Assembly (NCBI GenBank): GCA_024763595.1
Contig: JANTFK010000073.1
Coordinates: forward strand, 1 to 10,643
Direction of reading: 5' to 3'
DNA: 10,643 bases
Source: Bacteroidales bacterium
GTDB lineage: Bacteria; Bacteroidota; Bacteroidia; Bacteroidales; GCA-2748055
Part shown: one piece after another, positions 1-6,600 of the stretch
How positions within the stretch are numbered: the first letter of the stretch is position 1
How the letters are laid out: the number at the start of each line of letters is the position of its first letter
Program-made: the position numbers and the translations under genes
The notes under the pieces: model-generated
Seen by the model: the letters and a program-made list of their open reading frames with translations, nothing else
Told to the model about the DNA's origin: nothing
The model's database searches: none

Positions 1-78
1 CCGGGTGTGATCTATTTTTTCTTCCTTTCTGGTCCTTTCCAGGCATGCGATACGACAGATTTTTAACAGGTTTTGCAT
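1..78 (-). CDS. Possible N-terminus of an unidentified leftward gene (partial)
   Basis: Reading the minus strand from an ATG at 78-76, the frame stays open for 26 codons to the window edge. The peptide starts MQNLLKICRIACLER and then becomes rich in charged residues (RTRKEEK). I do not recognise the family, and 26 codons are too few to show coding character. Support comes from context: the M14 gene on the other side runs rightward, so a divergent gene here is plausible. A 13-bp sequence found just upstream of this ATG (96-108) also occurs upstream of the minus-strand GH20 gene. It could equally be a chance open frame inside a longer non-coding stretch. Confidence 0.3.
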   Translation of the reverse strand, partial: MQNLLKICRIACLERTRKEEKIDHTR

Positions 79-204
79 GGTATGCCAAAACCGGGAGCTA
101 AAAGTAAGTAATTCTGATGGTTATTGACTGCAACGGGGACAATTTTTTACTGTTTCACGGGGGGACGAAACGGATGGTTGTGAATTTTACTGTAAATTGG
201 GGAT
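79..204. promoter_or_regulatory. Upstream region of the M14 gene, possibly a divergent promoter region
   Basis: This AT-richer stretch precedes the M14 start and, if the left-edge frame is real, is a divergent intergenic region. For the plus strand, a TTG at 124-126 lies 21 nt before TACTGTTTC at 148-156. That imperfectly resembles the Bacteroidota arrangement of a -33 TTG and a -7 TAnnTTTG, with one extra base inside the -7 box. For the minus strand, TACTTTTA (106-99) matches 7 of 8 positions of TAnnTTTG, with a TTG on that strand 24 nt upstream, a little far. The 9-mer TTTTACTGT occurs at 145-153 and again at 185-193. None of these is strong enough to assign a transcription start. Confidence 0.25.
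96..108. repeat. 13-bp sequence shared with 3703-3715 (copy 1)
   Basis: AGCTAAAAGTAAG occurs here and, identically, at 3703-3715. Both copies are in intergenic sequence and both lie a short distance upstream of a minus-strand start codon: 17 nt before the possible ATG at 78 and 34 nt before the GH20 ATG at 3668. Read on the minus strand the sequence contains TACTTTTA, close to the Bacteroidota -7 box. It may be a shared promoter element or regulator site, or coincidence in AT-rich spacer. Confidence 0.4.
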
Positions 205-1362
205 ATGAAAAGAAAACCATATTCCGTTTATCTGGCCATAACGATCCTGGCCACCTGGGTGAACCTGTCTGCACAGCTCCCCATTGAAAAAGGGGATCCG
301 CCCAATCCTGATCATATTCCCGGCTTCTACAAAACCAGGTTAAGTGACATTGAAGATGAGATCGGTCAATTGAAGACGGGCAAGCACGAAGTGATTGCCA
401 CCTCTCCGGGCGGGAGGCCTGTTTATGCAGTTTACTATGGAACAAAGGAGGATTTTCACTCCCGGGCCAACTATAATTCAGCCGTTGCGGCCAGGGACCC
501 GGTCTATTTTGCCAGGAAGGGACGTGACACCAAACCGGTTGTTTATTTTATAGGCCCGGTGCACGGACAGGAGGTAGAGGGCATTGCCGGTATCGTGAAC
601 CTGATCCATGTTGCTGAAACCGGAGTGGATCATCGCGGAAAGGAGTGGGCCTCCCTGAAACGCAAGCTGGAAAAATGCCGGGTCATTATCATTCCGTCTG
701 GTAATCCTGACGGGCGAAACAGATGCCCTTATGACAGTTTTCTGGGTCTGCCCGATGAGATCATGACAAAATACGGGCAGGGGACCCGGCAAGATGGCAC
801 TTCATGGGGATGGCCCCAGGCCAAGTCGCTTCATCCCATGAAAGGGAACGTAGGCATACTGGGGGCCTACTTTAATGATGACGGGATCAATCCCATGCAT
901 GATGATTTTTTCGCCCCAATGGCGGCTGAGACCAGGGCCATCCTGGACATAGCCCGTGCGGAAGTACCCGATATAACAGTATCCCTGCATTCCCATGAAA
1001 ACCCGCCCAGGATTCTGCCGGCACACTATGTACCCTGGTTTATGAAGGAGCGGATAACGGATCTGGCCAGGCGCCTCAATGCACGTTACAGGCAGGCTGG
1101 CCTGGCATATACTCCTGATGAGTGGATCGACAACCCCACCATTGAAGATGAGACGTTCCCGCCCAGGACCAGCTTTAACCTGATCAGTGCACTGCACCAT
1201 GTTTCGGGTACCATGGCCTTCACTTTCGAGTGTAGTCACGGGACTGTGAATGAAAGAACCCCGGAACCCATTGTTTCTTATGATGATATCGTGGATATCC
1301 AGCTGAACCTGTATGAAGAGATGCTGGACTATATCCTGGAAAACCGGCTCTACTGGGAATAG
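205..1362 (+). CDS. Secreted M14-family zinc carboxypeptidase-like protein
   Basis: A 385-residue protein with an N-terminal signal peptide (basic MKRK, hydrophobic core to about residue 21, likely cleavage after Ala23), so it should act in the periplasm or outside the cell. The M14 fold is recognised by the zinc motif HxxE (His120, Glu123, in GPVHGQE), the NPDG turn at 167-170, a third zinc ligand in SLHSH (His262, 142 residues after the first) and the catalytic glutamate in FTFE (Glu342), matching the FTFE motif of carboxypeptidase A. Where classic carboxypeptidases have an Asn-Arg pair that grips the substrate carboxylate, this protein reads GINPMHDDFF (227-236), so that arginine is not in its usual place and specificity may differ. 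Zinc-dependent hydrolysis of a peptide or a peptide-like amide is the family role; the substrate is unknown. It ends 17 nt from the 3' end of the convergent GH20 gene. The start is the ATG directly before the signal peptide. Confidence 0.88.
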   Translation: MKRKPYSVYLAITILATWVNLSAQLPIEKGDPPNPDHIPGFYKTRLSDIEDEIGQLKTGKHEVIATSPGGRPVYAVYYGTKEDFHSRANYNSAVAARDPVYFARKGRDTKPVVYFIGPVHGQEVEGIAGIVNLIHVAETGVDHRGKEWASLKRKLEKCRVIIIPSGNPDGRNRCPYDSFLGLPDEIMTKYGQGTRQDGTSWGWPQAKSLHPMKGNVGILGAYFNDDGINPMHDDFFAPMAAETRAILDIARAEVPDITVSLHSHENPPRILPAHYVPWFMKERITDLARRLNARYRQAGLAYTPDEWIDNPTIEDETFPPRTSFNLISALHHVSGTMAFTFECSHGTVNERTPEPIVSYDDIVDIQLNLYEEMLDYILENRLYWE

Positions 1363-1379
1363 GATCGTACCTGTTGTGA

Positions 1380-3668
1380 TCACTCAATCTCCGAGATCCA
1401 TTCCCGGACCATTGGATGGAACAGCTCCTCTGCCTGGATCATCCAGCTCAGGTCCTCCCGTTGACTGGCAAAATGGTAATACCTGTCGGGGAGATAATGA
1501 TCCGGGTAGGTAATAAACCGTGTTCTGGCATAGGTTCGTTTAAGTGTATCCCAGGCTACTTCGAAACTCTTCAGTTCCTTTTCTACCTGTTTCAGGCCCG
1601 CTTCCATGGCCTTCCTGTCTTCGGTATCACATTGTTGAAGTGCCAGCAACAGGCGAGGGGCCGTAACTTGGAAGTCATTCAGCGCTTTAAAAACTTCCCA
1701 GTGGTACCGGTTCCGTGTGGAAGTGTGGTAATACCGGTCGATAACTTCTGACGTGAGGGCATACTTCTCAACCACCTGACCCGCCCTGGAAATTCTTTCG
1801 GCATACTTCTCACTCCACTCCCCGGGTCGGCCGGGGTCCGGAAGTACAATCAGCCGGTCGGTGAAATCACGCTTGTTCTTCTGTTTCTCTTTTTCAGCTT
1901 CCGGGATCCAGTGGGCAAGTCCGGGCAGGTTGAACAATGCATTTTGCTGGTTCTCCCGTGATCCGGTTCTGTTGAATGCCTCCCCCCATAAAGCGGCGGC
2001 TTCTCTCAGCATGCTGTAAAACTCATAATAATGTGTTTCCTCAAGCCCAAATTCCCGTTGAAGGTAGGCACGGTCAAATGCCTCGAGGGATCTGTTGGAG
2101 GACGACCATCCATATTCGGCAGCGGCGATAAAGCCTCTCCAGTAGGTTTCAAAGTGCGGTGACTTATCATCCCAGGCCGTACAGAACATCCCCTTTACTC
2201 CTTTTTCAGCTGCTACTCCCAGAAAACTCCGGATGGCCATGGGACCTCCATCCGGGTTATTTTCATCCCTGTTATCGTAAGGAAAGAGGAGTGCCCCGGT
2301 TTGGGCAGCAGTAGAAACCATGCTCTGCAATCCATGCTTTTTGTACCACTCCAGGGCCTTTAAGTTTCCCGGTAGCCTGCCCAGCCTGTAGTTCCATCGC
2401 ATATAAACGCAATTTTTCGGAAACAGGGTAATCAGGCTATCCAGTATAGGTTCACCGGCTTCCCAGTCCTTCTCTGCCTGACCGGGATCATACCGGGTAT
2501 TCCAGGTACTCTCGTATACACCTGCCATTTTCAGGGGCATGTCATCCCAGATGATGGGGGTGCGCCCCGATGCTGCGGCCATATCACACATATTATTTAA
2601 CCAGTGGAGATAAAGACCCAGTGCACCGACCTCTTTGTATTTCCCCCTGCAACGGTCGCACAGGCCCAGGTCACCGATCTCATCCCCGCCAATGTGTACA
2701 TACTTCGAACCCGGGGTAGCCTCAAAAGCATCCAGCAAAAGGTCCTGGTAGAGTTCATAGGTGCCCGGTTCCATGGAGCAGGATACCCACCGGCGGTCGG
2801 GGATCTCTCTTAAATATTTGTATTCGGGATGTTTCAGTATGAAAGTGGCATGACCCAGTCCCTGTACAAGGGGAGCGATCTCGATATTCCGCCTGGCGGC
2901 ATACCTGGTTAAGGCAGCCATTTCGTCAATGGATATGGCCTGAGGGGCTCCCACCGCCGGCTGTCTCACATAACGGAGTTTGTCCTCCACCTCAAAGATC
3001 ACAGCGTTGATCTTATACCGGGCCAGGCGGTCAATGCTGTTATAATAATAGTTCATATGATCCAGGTGGTGCTTCACATCAAAATGTACGGCCCTGTATG
3101 CAATGGCAGGGTAATCTGTGATGACACAGGCGGGTATGGGCTCCTTAGAATCTCTTGCATCTTCCAGTAACTGTTCAAGGGTCTGGCACCCATAGAAAAG
3201 TCCTTCCTTTCGCAGGGCCCTGATTTCAACACTTCCCCTATCAACGGTCAACAGATATCCCTCCGGATTGTCGATCTCCTGCATGGTCGTATCGATCACA
3301 AGGGACAGCATTCCCCGTTCTGTGGGACCTCTCCTGTTTGGGGTACCTTGCTGGTCTTTGTTACTTCTCTTGTTATTGTCACCTCTGCTGCCGGTGGACC
3401 AGGTTTCAGGCAGCCGGGACAGGATCTGTCCCATGACCGGCCTGCTTTTCACAGCATGCATTTCAATGCGGTTGAGTTCTCCGTAATGCAATCCTCCCCT
3501 GCCTGTTATCCGGATATGCTGAGGTTGCGGGATCAACCTGAATGGTTCCGGCAGATCTTCAGAAACAGAACCCGGAGCGGAACCCGGAGCAGAACCCGGA
3601 GCAGAACCGGAACATGAAATAAGGGAGAGTGAAAGGATCACATACAATAGGGTAATTAGTCTGTTCAT
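1380..3668 (-). CDS. Lipoprotein GH20 beta-N-acetylhexosaminidase, HexD-like
   Basis: A 762-residue glycoside hydrolase that removes terminal beta-linked GlcNAc or GalNAc, using the substrate acetamido group as nucleophile. The N-terminus is a lipoprotein signal with lipobox SLISC (Cys19), so the protein should be membrane anchored, probably at the outer membrane. A Gly-Ser-Ala-Pro repeat tether (about 21-34) follows. Residues about 43-180 resemble the accessory GH20b domain and hold a hydrophilic insert at about 92-118. The barrel (about 185-520) carries the catalytic Asp-Glu pair in HIGGDE (Asp329, Glu330). Flanking motifs (GLGHATFILKHPEY at 270-283, CDRC at 337-340) look more like the hexosaminidase D branch than like classic HexA or chitobiase enzymes, which have HWHLTDDQ where this has IFEVEDKLRY. 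The remainder to 762 is predicted helical, without an assigned domain. The gene is divergent from glmM. Family is secure; sugar preference is inferred. Confidence 0.88.
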   Translation of the reverse strand: MNRLITLLYVILSLSLISCSGSAPGSAPGSAPGSVSEDLPEPFRLIPQPQHIRITGRGGLHYGELNRIEMHAVKSRPVMGQILSRLPETWSTGSRGDNNKRSNKDQQGTPNRRGPTERGMLSLVIDTTMQEIDNPEGYLLTVDRGSVEIRALRKEGLFYGCQTLEQLLEDARDSKEPIPACVITDYPAIAYRAVHFDVKHHLDHMNYYYNSIDRLARYKINAVIFEVEDKLRYVRQPAVGAPQAISIDEMAALTRYAARRNIEIAPLVQGLGHATFILKHPEYKYLREIPDRRWVSCSMEPGTYELYQDLLLDAFEATPGSKYVHIGGDEIGDLGLCDRCRGKYKEVGALGLYLHWLNNMCDMAAASGRTPIIWDDMPLKMAGVYESTWNTRYDPGQAEKDWEAGEPILDSLITLFPKNCVYMRWNYRLGRLPGNLKALEWYKKHGLQSMVSTAAQTGALLFPYDNRDENNPDGGPMAIRSFLGVAAEKGVKGMFCTAWDDKSPHFETYWRGFIAAAEYGWSSSNRSLEAFDRAYLQREFGLEETHYYEFYSMLREAAALWGEAFNRTGSRENQQNALFNLPGLAHWIPEAEKEKQKNKRDFTDRLIVLPDPGRPGEWSEKYAERISRAGQVVEKYALTSEVIDRYYHTSTRNRYHWEVFKALNDFQVTAPRLLLALQQCDTEDRKAMEAGLKQVEKELKSFEVAWDTLKRTYARTRFITYPDHYLPDRYYHFASQREDLSWMIQAEELFHPMVREWISEIE
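3567..3610 (-). repeat. 12-bp tandem repeat encoding the GSAP lipoprotein linker
   Basis: Three nearly identical 12-bp units (plus-strand RGAACCCGGAGC, starting at 3567, 3579 and 3591), with a shortened fourth unit to 3610, encode Gly-Ser-Ala-Pro repeats just after the lipobox cysteine of the GH20 enzyme. Because the unit is a multiple of three, gain or loss of copies would lengthen or shorten the tether without breaking the frame. Confidence 0.85.
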
Positions 3669-3693
3669 GAGTTCCAGGGAGTTATGTAACTAA

Positions 3694-3708
3694 TTAGCTG
3701 ATAGCTAA
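3694..3708. promoter_or_regulatory. Perfect 15-bp dyad in the divergent intergenic region (operator candidate)
   Basis: TTAGCT-GAT-AGCTAA is an inverted repeat with 6-bp arms and a 3-bp spacer, 26 nt upstream of the GH20 start. It overlaps the shared 13-mer and the -7-like sequence proposed for GH20. That is a typical position for a repressor operator, but the arms are short and no regulator gene is present in the window. A hairpin in the GH20 leader is another reading. Confidence 0.35.
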
Positions 3709-3715
3709 AAGTAAG
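3703..3715. repeat. 13-bp sequence shared with 96-108 (copy 2)
   Basis: This is an exact second copy of AGCTAAAAGTAAG, upstream of the minus-strand GH20 gene. Its first six bases form the start of the right arm of the adjacent dyad; copy 1 does not have the matching left arm. Confidence 0.4.
3706..3713 (-). promoter_or_regulatory. Candidate -7 box for the GH20 gene
   Basis: On the minus strand this reads TACTTTTA, 7 of 8 positions of the Bacteroidota -7 consensus TAnnTTTG. It would place transcription start about 30 nt before the ATG. I find no convincing TTG at the expected -33 distance, so the call is weak. Confidence 0.25.
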
Positions 3716-3745
3716 GAAATGGGCCCATACTTGAAATAATAATCC

Positions 3746-3753
3746 TAACTTTA
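3746..3753 (+). promoter_or_regulatory. Candidate -7 box for the glmM-efflux operon
   Basis: TAACTTTA matches 7 of 8 positions of TAnnTTTG and lies 50 nt before the glmM ATG. A TTG at 3731-3733 is only 12 nt upstream, too close for a usual -33 element. This is the best match in the spacer, but unproven. Confidence 0.22.
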
Positions 3754-3803
3754 GTACCGTTTTTAAAAATCAGGCTGTTATTCAGCATATAATTGCATCT
3801 ATT

Positions 3804-5192
3804 ATGAGTTTGGTTATTTCAATTTCAGGGATCAGGGGGACCATTGGCGGTAAACCGGCTGAAGGGCTGACCCCCATCGACACCGTACAATTCGCATCTG
3901 CTTATGCTTCCTGGCTGATAACGGCCTCTGGGAAAGAACAGCCACGGGTGGTCCTGGGCCGCGACGCCCGCATTTCTGGACCGATGGTGGAGCAACTGGT
4001 CACGGCCACACTCTCTGCCATGGGTGTACATGTACTGCAGGTTGGGCTGGCCACCACACCTACTGTTGAAGTAGCGGTAACAGAGGTGGAGGCTGATGGA
4101 GGTATTATCCTCACAGCCAGCCATAACCCGGCACATTGGAATGCCCTGAAACTGCTCAACGGAAAGGGTGAGTTTTTGTCTGCTTCGGATGGGGCCGCTA
4201 TTCTTGAAAAGGTGCGTTCCAATGATTATAACTATGCGGATGTTAAAAAACTTGGAACCATTAAACCCCTGGAGGGTATGGGAGTCAAACATATCTGGCA
4301 GGTGGTTGACCTGGACCTGGTCGATATTAAGAAAATAAAAGAAAAGAGATTTAAGGTGGCCATTGATTGTGTGAATTCTGTGGGAGGAATTATAATACCC
4401 CAGTTGCTTCAGACGCTGGGAGTAAATGAGGTCATTGAACTTTATTGTGATCCTACTGGTGATTTTCCACATAACCCAGAACCGCTTCCGGAGCACCTGA
4501 CCGAAATCTCCCGTACCATGAAACAAAAAGGAGCAGACGTGGGCTTTGTGGTAGATCCGGATGTGGACCGGCTGGCCATTGTGTGTGAGGATGGCTCCAT
4601 GTTTGGAGAAGAGTATACCCTGGTGTCTGTAGCCGATTATGTCCTCTCCAAAACCCCCGGGAATACGGCTTCCAATCTATCCTCCACACGTGCCTTAAAG
4701 GATGTAACGGAAAAGTATGGGAGATCTTATTATCCGGCGGCTGTGGGTGAAGTGAATGTAGTAAATGCCATGAAACAGAACCAGTGTGTAATTGGGGGCG
4801 AAGGAAACGGTGGAGTCATCTACCCTGCCCTTCATTATGGCAGGGATGCCCTGGTGGGTATAGCACTTTTCCTGACCCACCTGGCCGAAAGCGGTAAAAG
4901 CTGTAGTGAATTAAGAAAGCAATATCCCGATTATTTCATCTCAAAGAACAAGATCAGCCTTCCTGAGGGGACCGATGCCGACAGCATACTGGCGGCCTTT
5001 CAGGAAAAATATGCGCATTTTCAGGTAAATACCGTTGATGGTGTGAAGGTGGATATGCCGGAAGGCTGGGTACACCTGAGGAAATCCAATACGGAACCTG
5101 TTATCAGGCTCTACGCCGAAGCGGGATCAAAAGCGGAAACGGAACGCATTGCGGGTCAGGCTATGCAAACCATCGATCAGCTGATACAATAG
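3804..5192 (+). CDS. glmM: Phosphoglucosamine mutase / phosphomannomutase family protein (GlmM type)
   Basis: A 462-residue cytoplasmic alpha-D-phosphohexomutase. The four family signatures are intact and in order: the phosphoserine loop TASHNP (catalytic Ser106), the magnesium loop DPDVDR (251-256), the sugar-binding loop GEGNGG (332-337) and the phosphate-binding loop RKSNTEP (426-432). The N-terminus SGIRGTIGG (8-16) is also typical. Length fits the 440-465 residues usual for the family. The likely reaction is glucosamine-6-phosphate to glucosamine-1-phosphate, the step before UDP-GlcNAc synthesis; phosphomannomutase or phosphoglucomutase activity cannot be excluded from motifs alone. A GlmU-like enzyme in the same window supports the GlmM reading. 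It heads a plus-strand unit with three export genes; the next ATG is 18 nt after its stop. No Shine-Dalgarno sequence precedes the ATG, as is normal in Bacteroidota. Confidence 0.9.
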   Translation: MSLVISISGIRGTIGGKPAEGLTPIDTVQFASAYASWLITASGKEQPRVVLGRDARISGPMVEQLVTATLSAMGVHVLQVGLATTPTVEVAVTEVEADGGIILTASHNPAHWNALKLLNGKGEFLSASDGAAILEKVRSNDYNYADVKKLGTIKPLEGMGVKHIWQVVDLDLVDIKKIKEKRFKVAIDCVNSVGGIIIPQLLQTLGVNEVIELYCDPTGDFPHNPEPLPEHLTEISRTMKQKGADVGFVVDPDVDRLAIVCEDGSMFGEEYTLVSVADYVLSKTPGNTASNLSSTRALKDVTEKYGRSYYPAAVGEVNVVNAMKQNQCVIGGEGNGGVIYPALHYGRDALVGIALFLTHLAESGKSCSELRKQYPDYFISKNKISLPEGTDADSILAAFQEKYAHFQVNTVDGVKVDMPEGWVHLRKSNTEPVIRLYAEAGSKAETERIAGQAMQTIDQLIQ

Positions 5193-5210
5193 TCAATTTT
5201 GACAGAACCC

Positions 5211-6596
5211 ATGAAAAAAAGAACATTAATAGCCATTATCGTACCTGTAGCAGTGATCGCCGCACTGGTACTCTATTCCGTATTATCCGGCAAGGAGAAG
5301 GAGGTGCTGCTGGAGACAGCGGTACAATACGGAGAGTTTGAAATTGCAGTGATGGTTACCGGGGAATTGCAGGCCATCCGGGAGACAGAGATCAAGGCTC
5401 CTTCCTCCCTGCGAAGCCGGAACCTGCGGATCCACCGGGTGAAGATTCAGGATCTGATCCCTGAGGGGACCGTGGTGGATTCGGGCGACTGGGTCGCTAC
5501 ACTGGACCGTTCCGAGGCCGATAATACGTTGAAGGATATCCTGGATAACCTGGAAAAGCAGGAATCGGAATATATGCGGACCAAACTGGACACCACCATG
5601 CAGCTCAGACAGTTAAGGGATGATCTTATCAACCTGGAATTTGCCATGGAAGAGGCAGAGATCACCCTTGAACAATCTCAGTTTGAGCCACCGGCAACCA
5701 TTCGTCAGGCCGAGATTGAACTGCAGAAAGCCAAACGGGCCTATAAGCAGGCCAGGAAGAATTATGGTTTAAAGGTGCGTCAGGCAGAGGCACAAATGCG
5801 GGAGGCCGAGATTAACCTCTCCCGGGAGCGCAGAAGCAGGAATGAGATGGAAGCAGTGCTGGCCCAGTTTGATATCATGGCCCCGGCTTCGGGAATGGTG
5901 ATCTATAAAAAGGACTGGAACGGCCAGAAAAGGACTGCAGGTTCGGAGATCAACACCTGGGACCTTGCTGTGGCCACCCTTCCCGATCTGTCAGCCATGA
6001 TCTCCATGACCTATGTGAATGAAGTAGATATCAGTAAGATCAAAGAGAGACAGCCTGTGAATATCGGTGTAGATGCTTTTCCGGAAAAACATTTTACCGG
6101 CGAGGTAATAGAAGTGGCCAATATTGGTCAGCAACTCCCCAACACGGATGCAAAGGTCTTTGAGGTACGGATTGCACTCAATGAGCGGGATACCATCTTA
6201 AGACCCTCCATGACCACCAGCAATGAGATCATTACTGAGGTGCTGGACAGCGTCCTTTTTGTTCCGCTGGAAGCTGTACATGCCAATGACAGTGTGACTT
6301 TTGTCTATACCCGGGATGGGTATAAGCAAATTGTTGTACTGGGGGAATCCAATGAGAACCACATCATTGTGGAGATGGGCCTGAAAAAGGGTGAAAAACT
6401 TTATCTCTCACAGCCCGATGACCCGGATTCATTTGAATACAGGGGACTGGAGCTTATACAGGAGATTAAGAAAAGGAAGGCCGAGGAGGAGAAAAAGCGG
6501 GAGGAAGACCGGGAGAGGATGAGGAATCATCGGAAGCGTCCACAAAATTTCCGGGGCAGACCCCGGGGCGGACAGATGAAAAAACCGAGGGGATAG
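5211..6596 (+). CDS. Periplasmic adaptor (membrane fusion protein) of a MacA/HlyD-type exporter
   Basis: A 461-residue adaptor that should bridge an inner membrane transporter and a TolC-type channel. One N-terminal membrane anchor (about 5-26) follows MKKR. Half a lipoyl domain (about 55-98) leads into a long helical hairpin (about 101-216, heptad-like, rich in Glu, Gln, Arg and Leu). The lipoyl domain is completed around IMAPASGMVIY (222-232). A beta-barrel region (about 260-340) and a membrane-proximal domain (about 345-415) follow. The protein ends in an odd, strongly charged tail (419-461): first Lys/Glu-rich, then Arg/Pro/Gly-rich. I chose the ATG at 5211. A TTG at 5199 would add four residues (MTEP) and sit 6 nt after glmM, but TTG starts are rare in this group and the ATG directly precedes a normal anchor sequence. 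The permease starts 4 nt after its stop. Confidence 0.88.
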   Translation: MKKRTLIAIIVPVAVIAALVLYSVLSGKEKEVLLETAVQYGEFEIAVMVTGELQAIRETEIKAPSSLRSRNLRIHRVKIQDLIPEGTVVDSGDWVATLDRSEADNTLKDILDNLEKQESEYMRTKLDTTMQLRQLRDDLINLEFAMEEAEITLEQSQFEPPATIRQAEIELQKAKRAYKQARKNYGLKVRQAEAQMREAEINLSRERRSRNEMEAVLAQFDIMAPASGMVIYKKDWNGQKRTAGSEINTWDLAVATLPDLSAMISMTYVNEVDISKIKERQPVNIGVDAFPEKHFTGEVIEVANIGQQLPNTDAKVFEVRIALNERDTILRPSMTTSNEIITEVLDSVLFVPLEAVHANDSVTFVYTRDGYKQIVVLGESNENHIIVEMGLKKGEKLYLSQPDDPDSFEYRGLELIQEIKKRKAEEEKKREEDRERMRNHRKRPQNFRGRPRGGQMKKPRG

Positions 6597-6600
6597 TGTA

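Noticed and set aside
1363..1379. Terminator between the convergent M14 and GH20 genes
   Set aside because: The gap is only 17 nt, and I see no stem-loop with a T-run in it.
802..1383. Long minus-strand open frame opposite the M14 gene
   Set aside because: It lies wholly opposite a protein with intact zinc and catalytic motifs, and its translation shows no recognisable domain or signal.
3825..4526. 233-codon minus-strand open frame opposite glmM
   Set aside because: It mirrors the conserved mutase coding sequence; the product has no family features, so it is a shadow of glmM.
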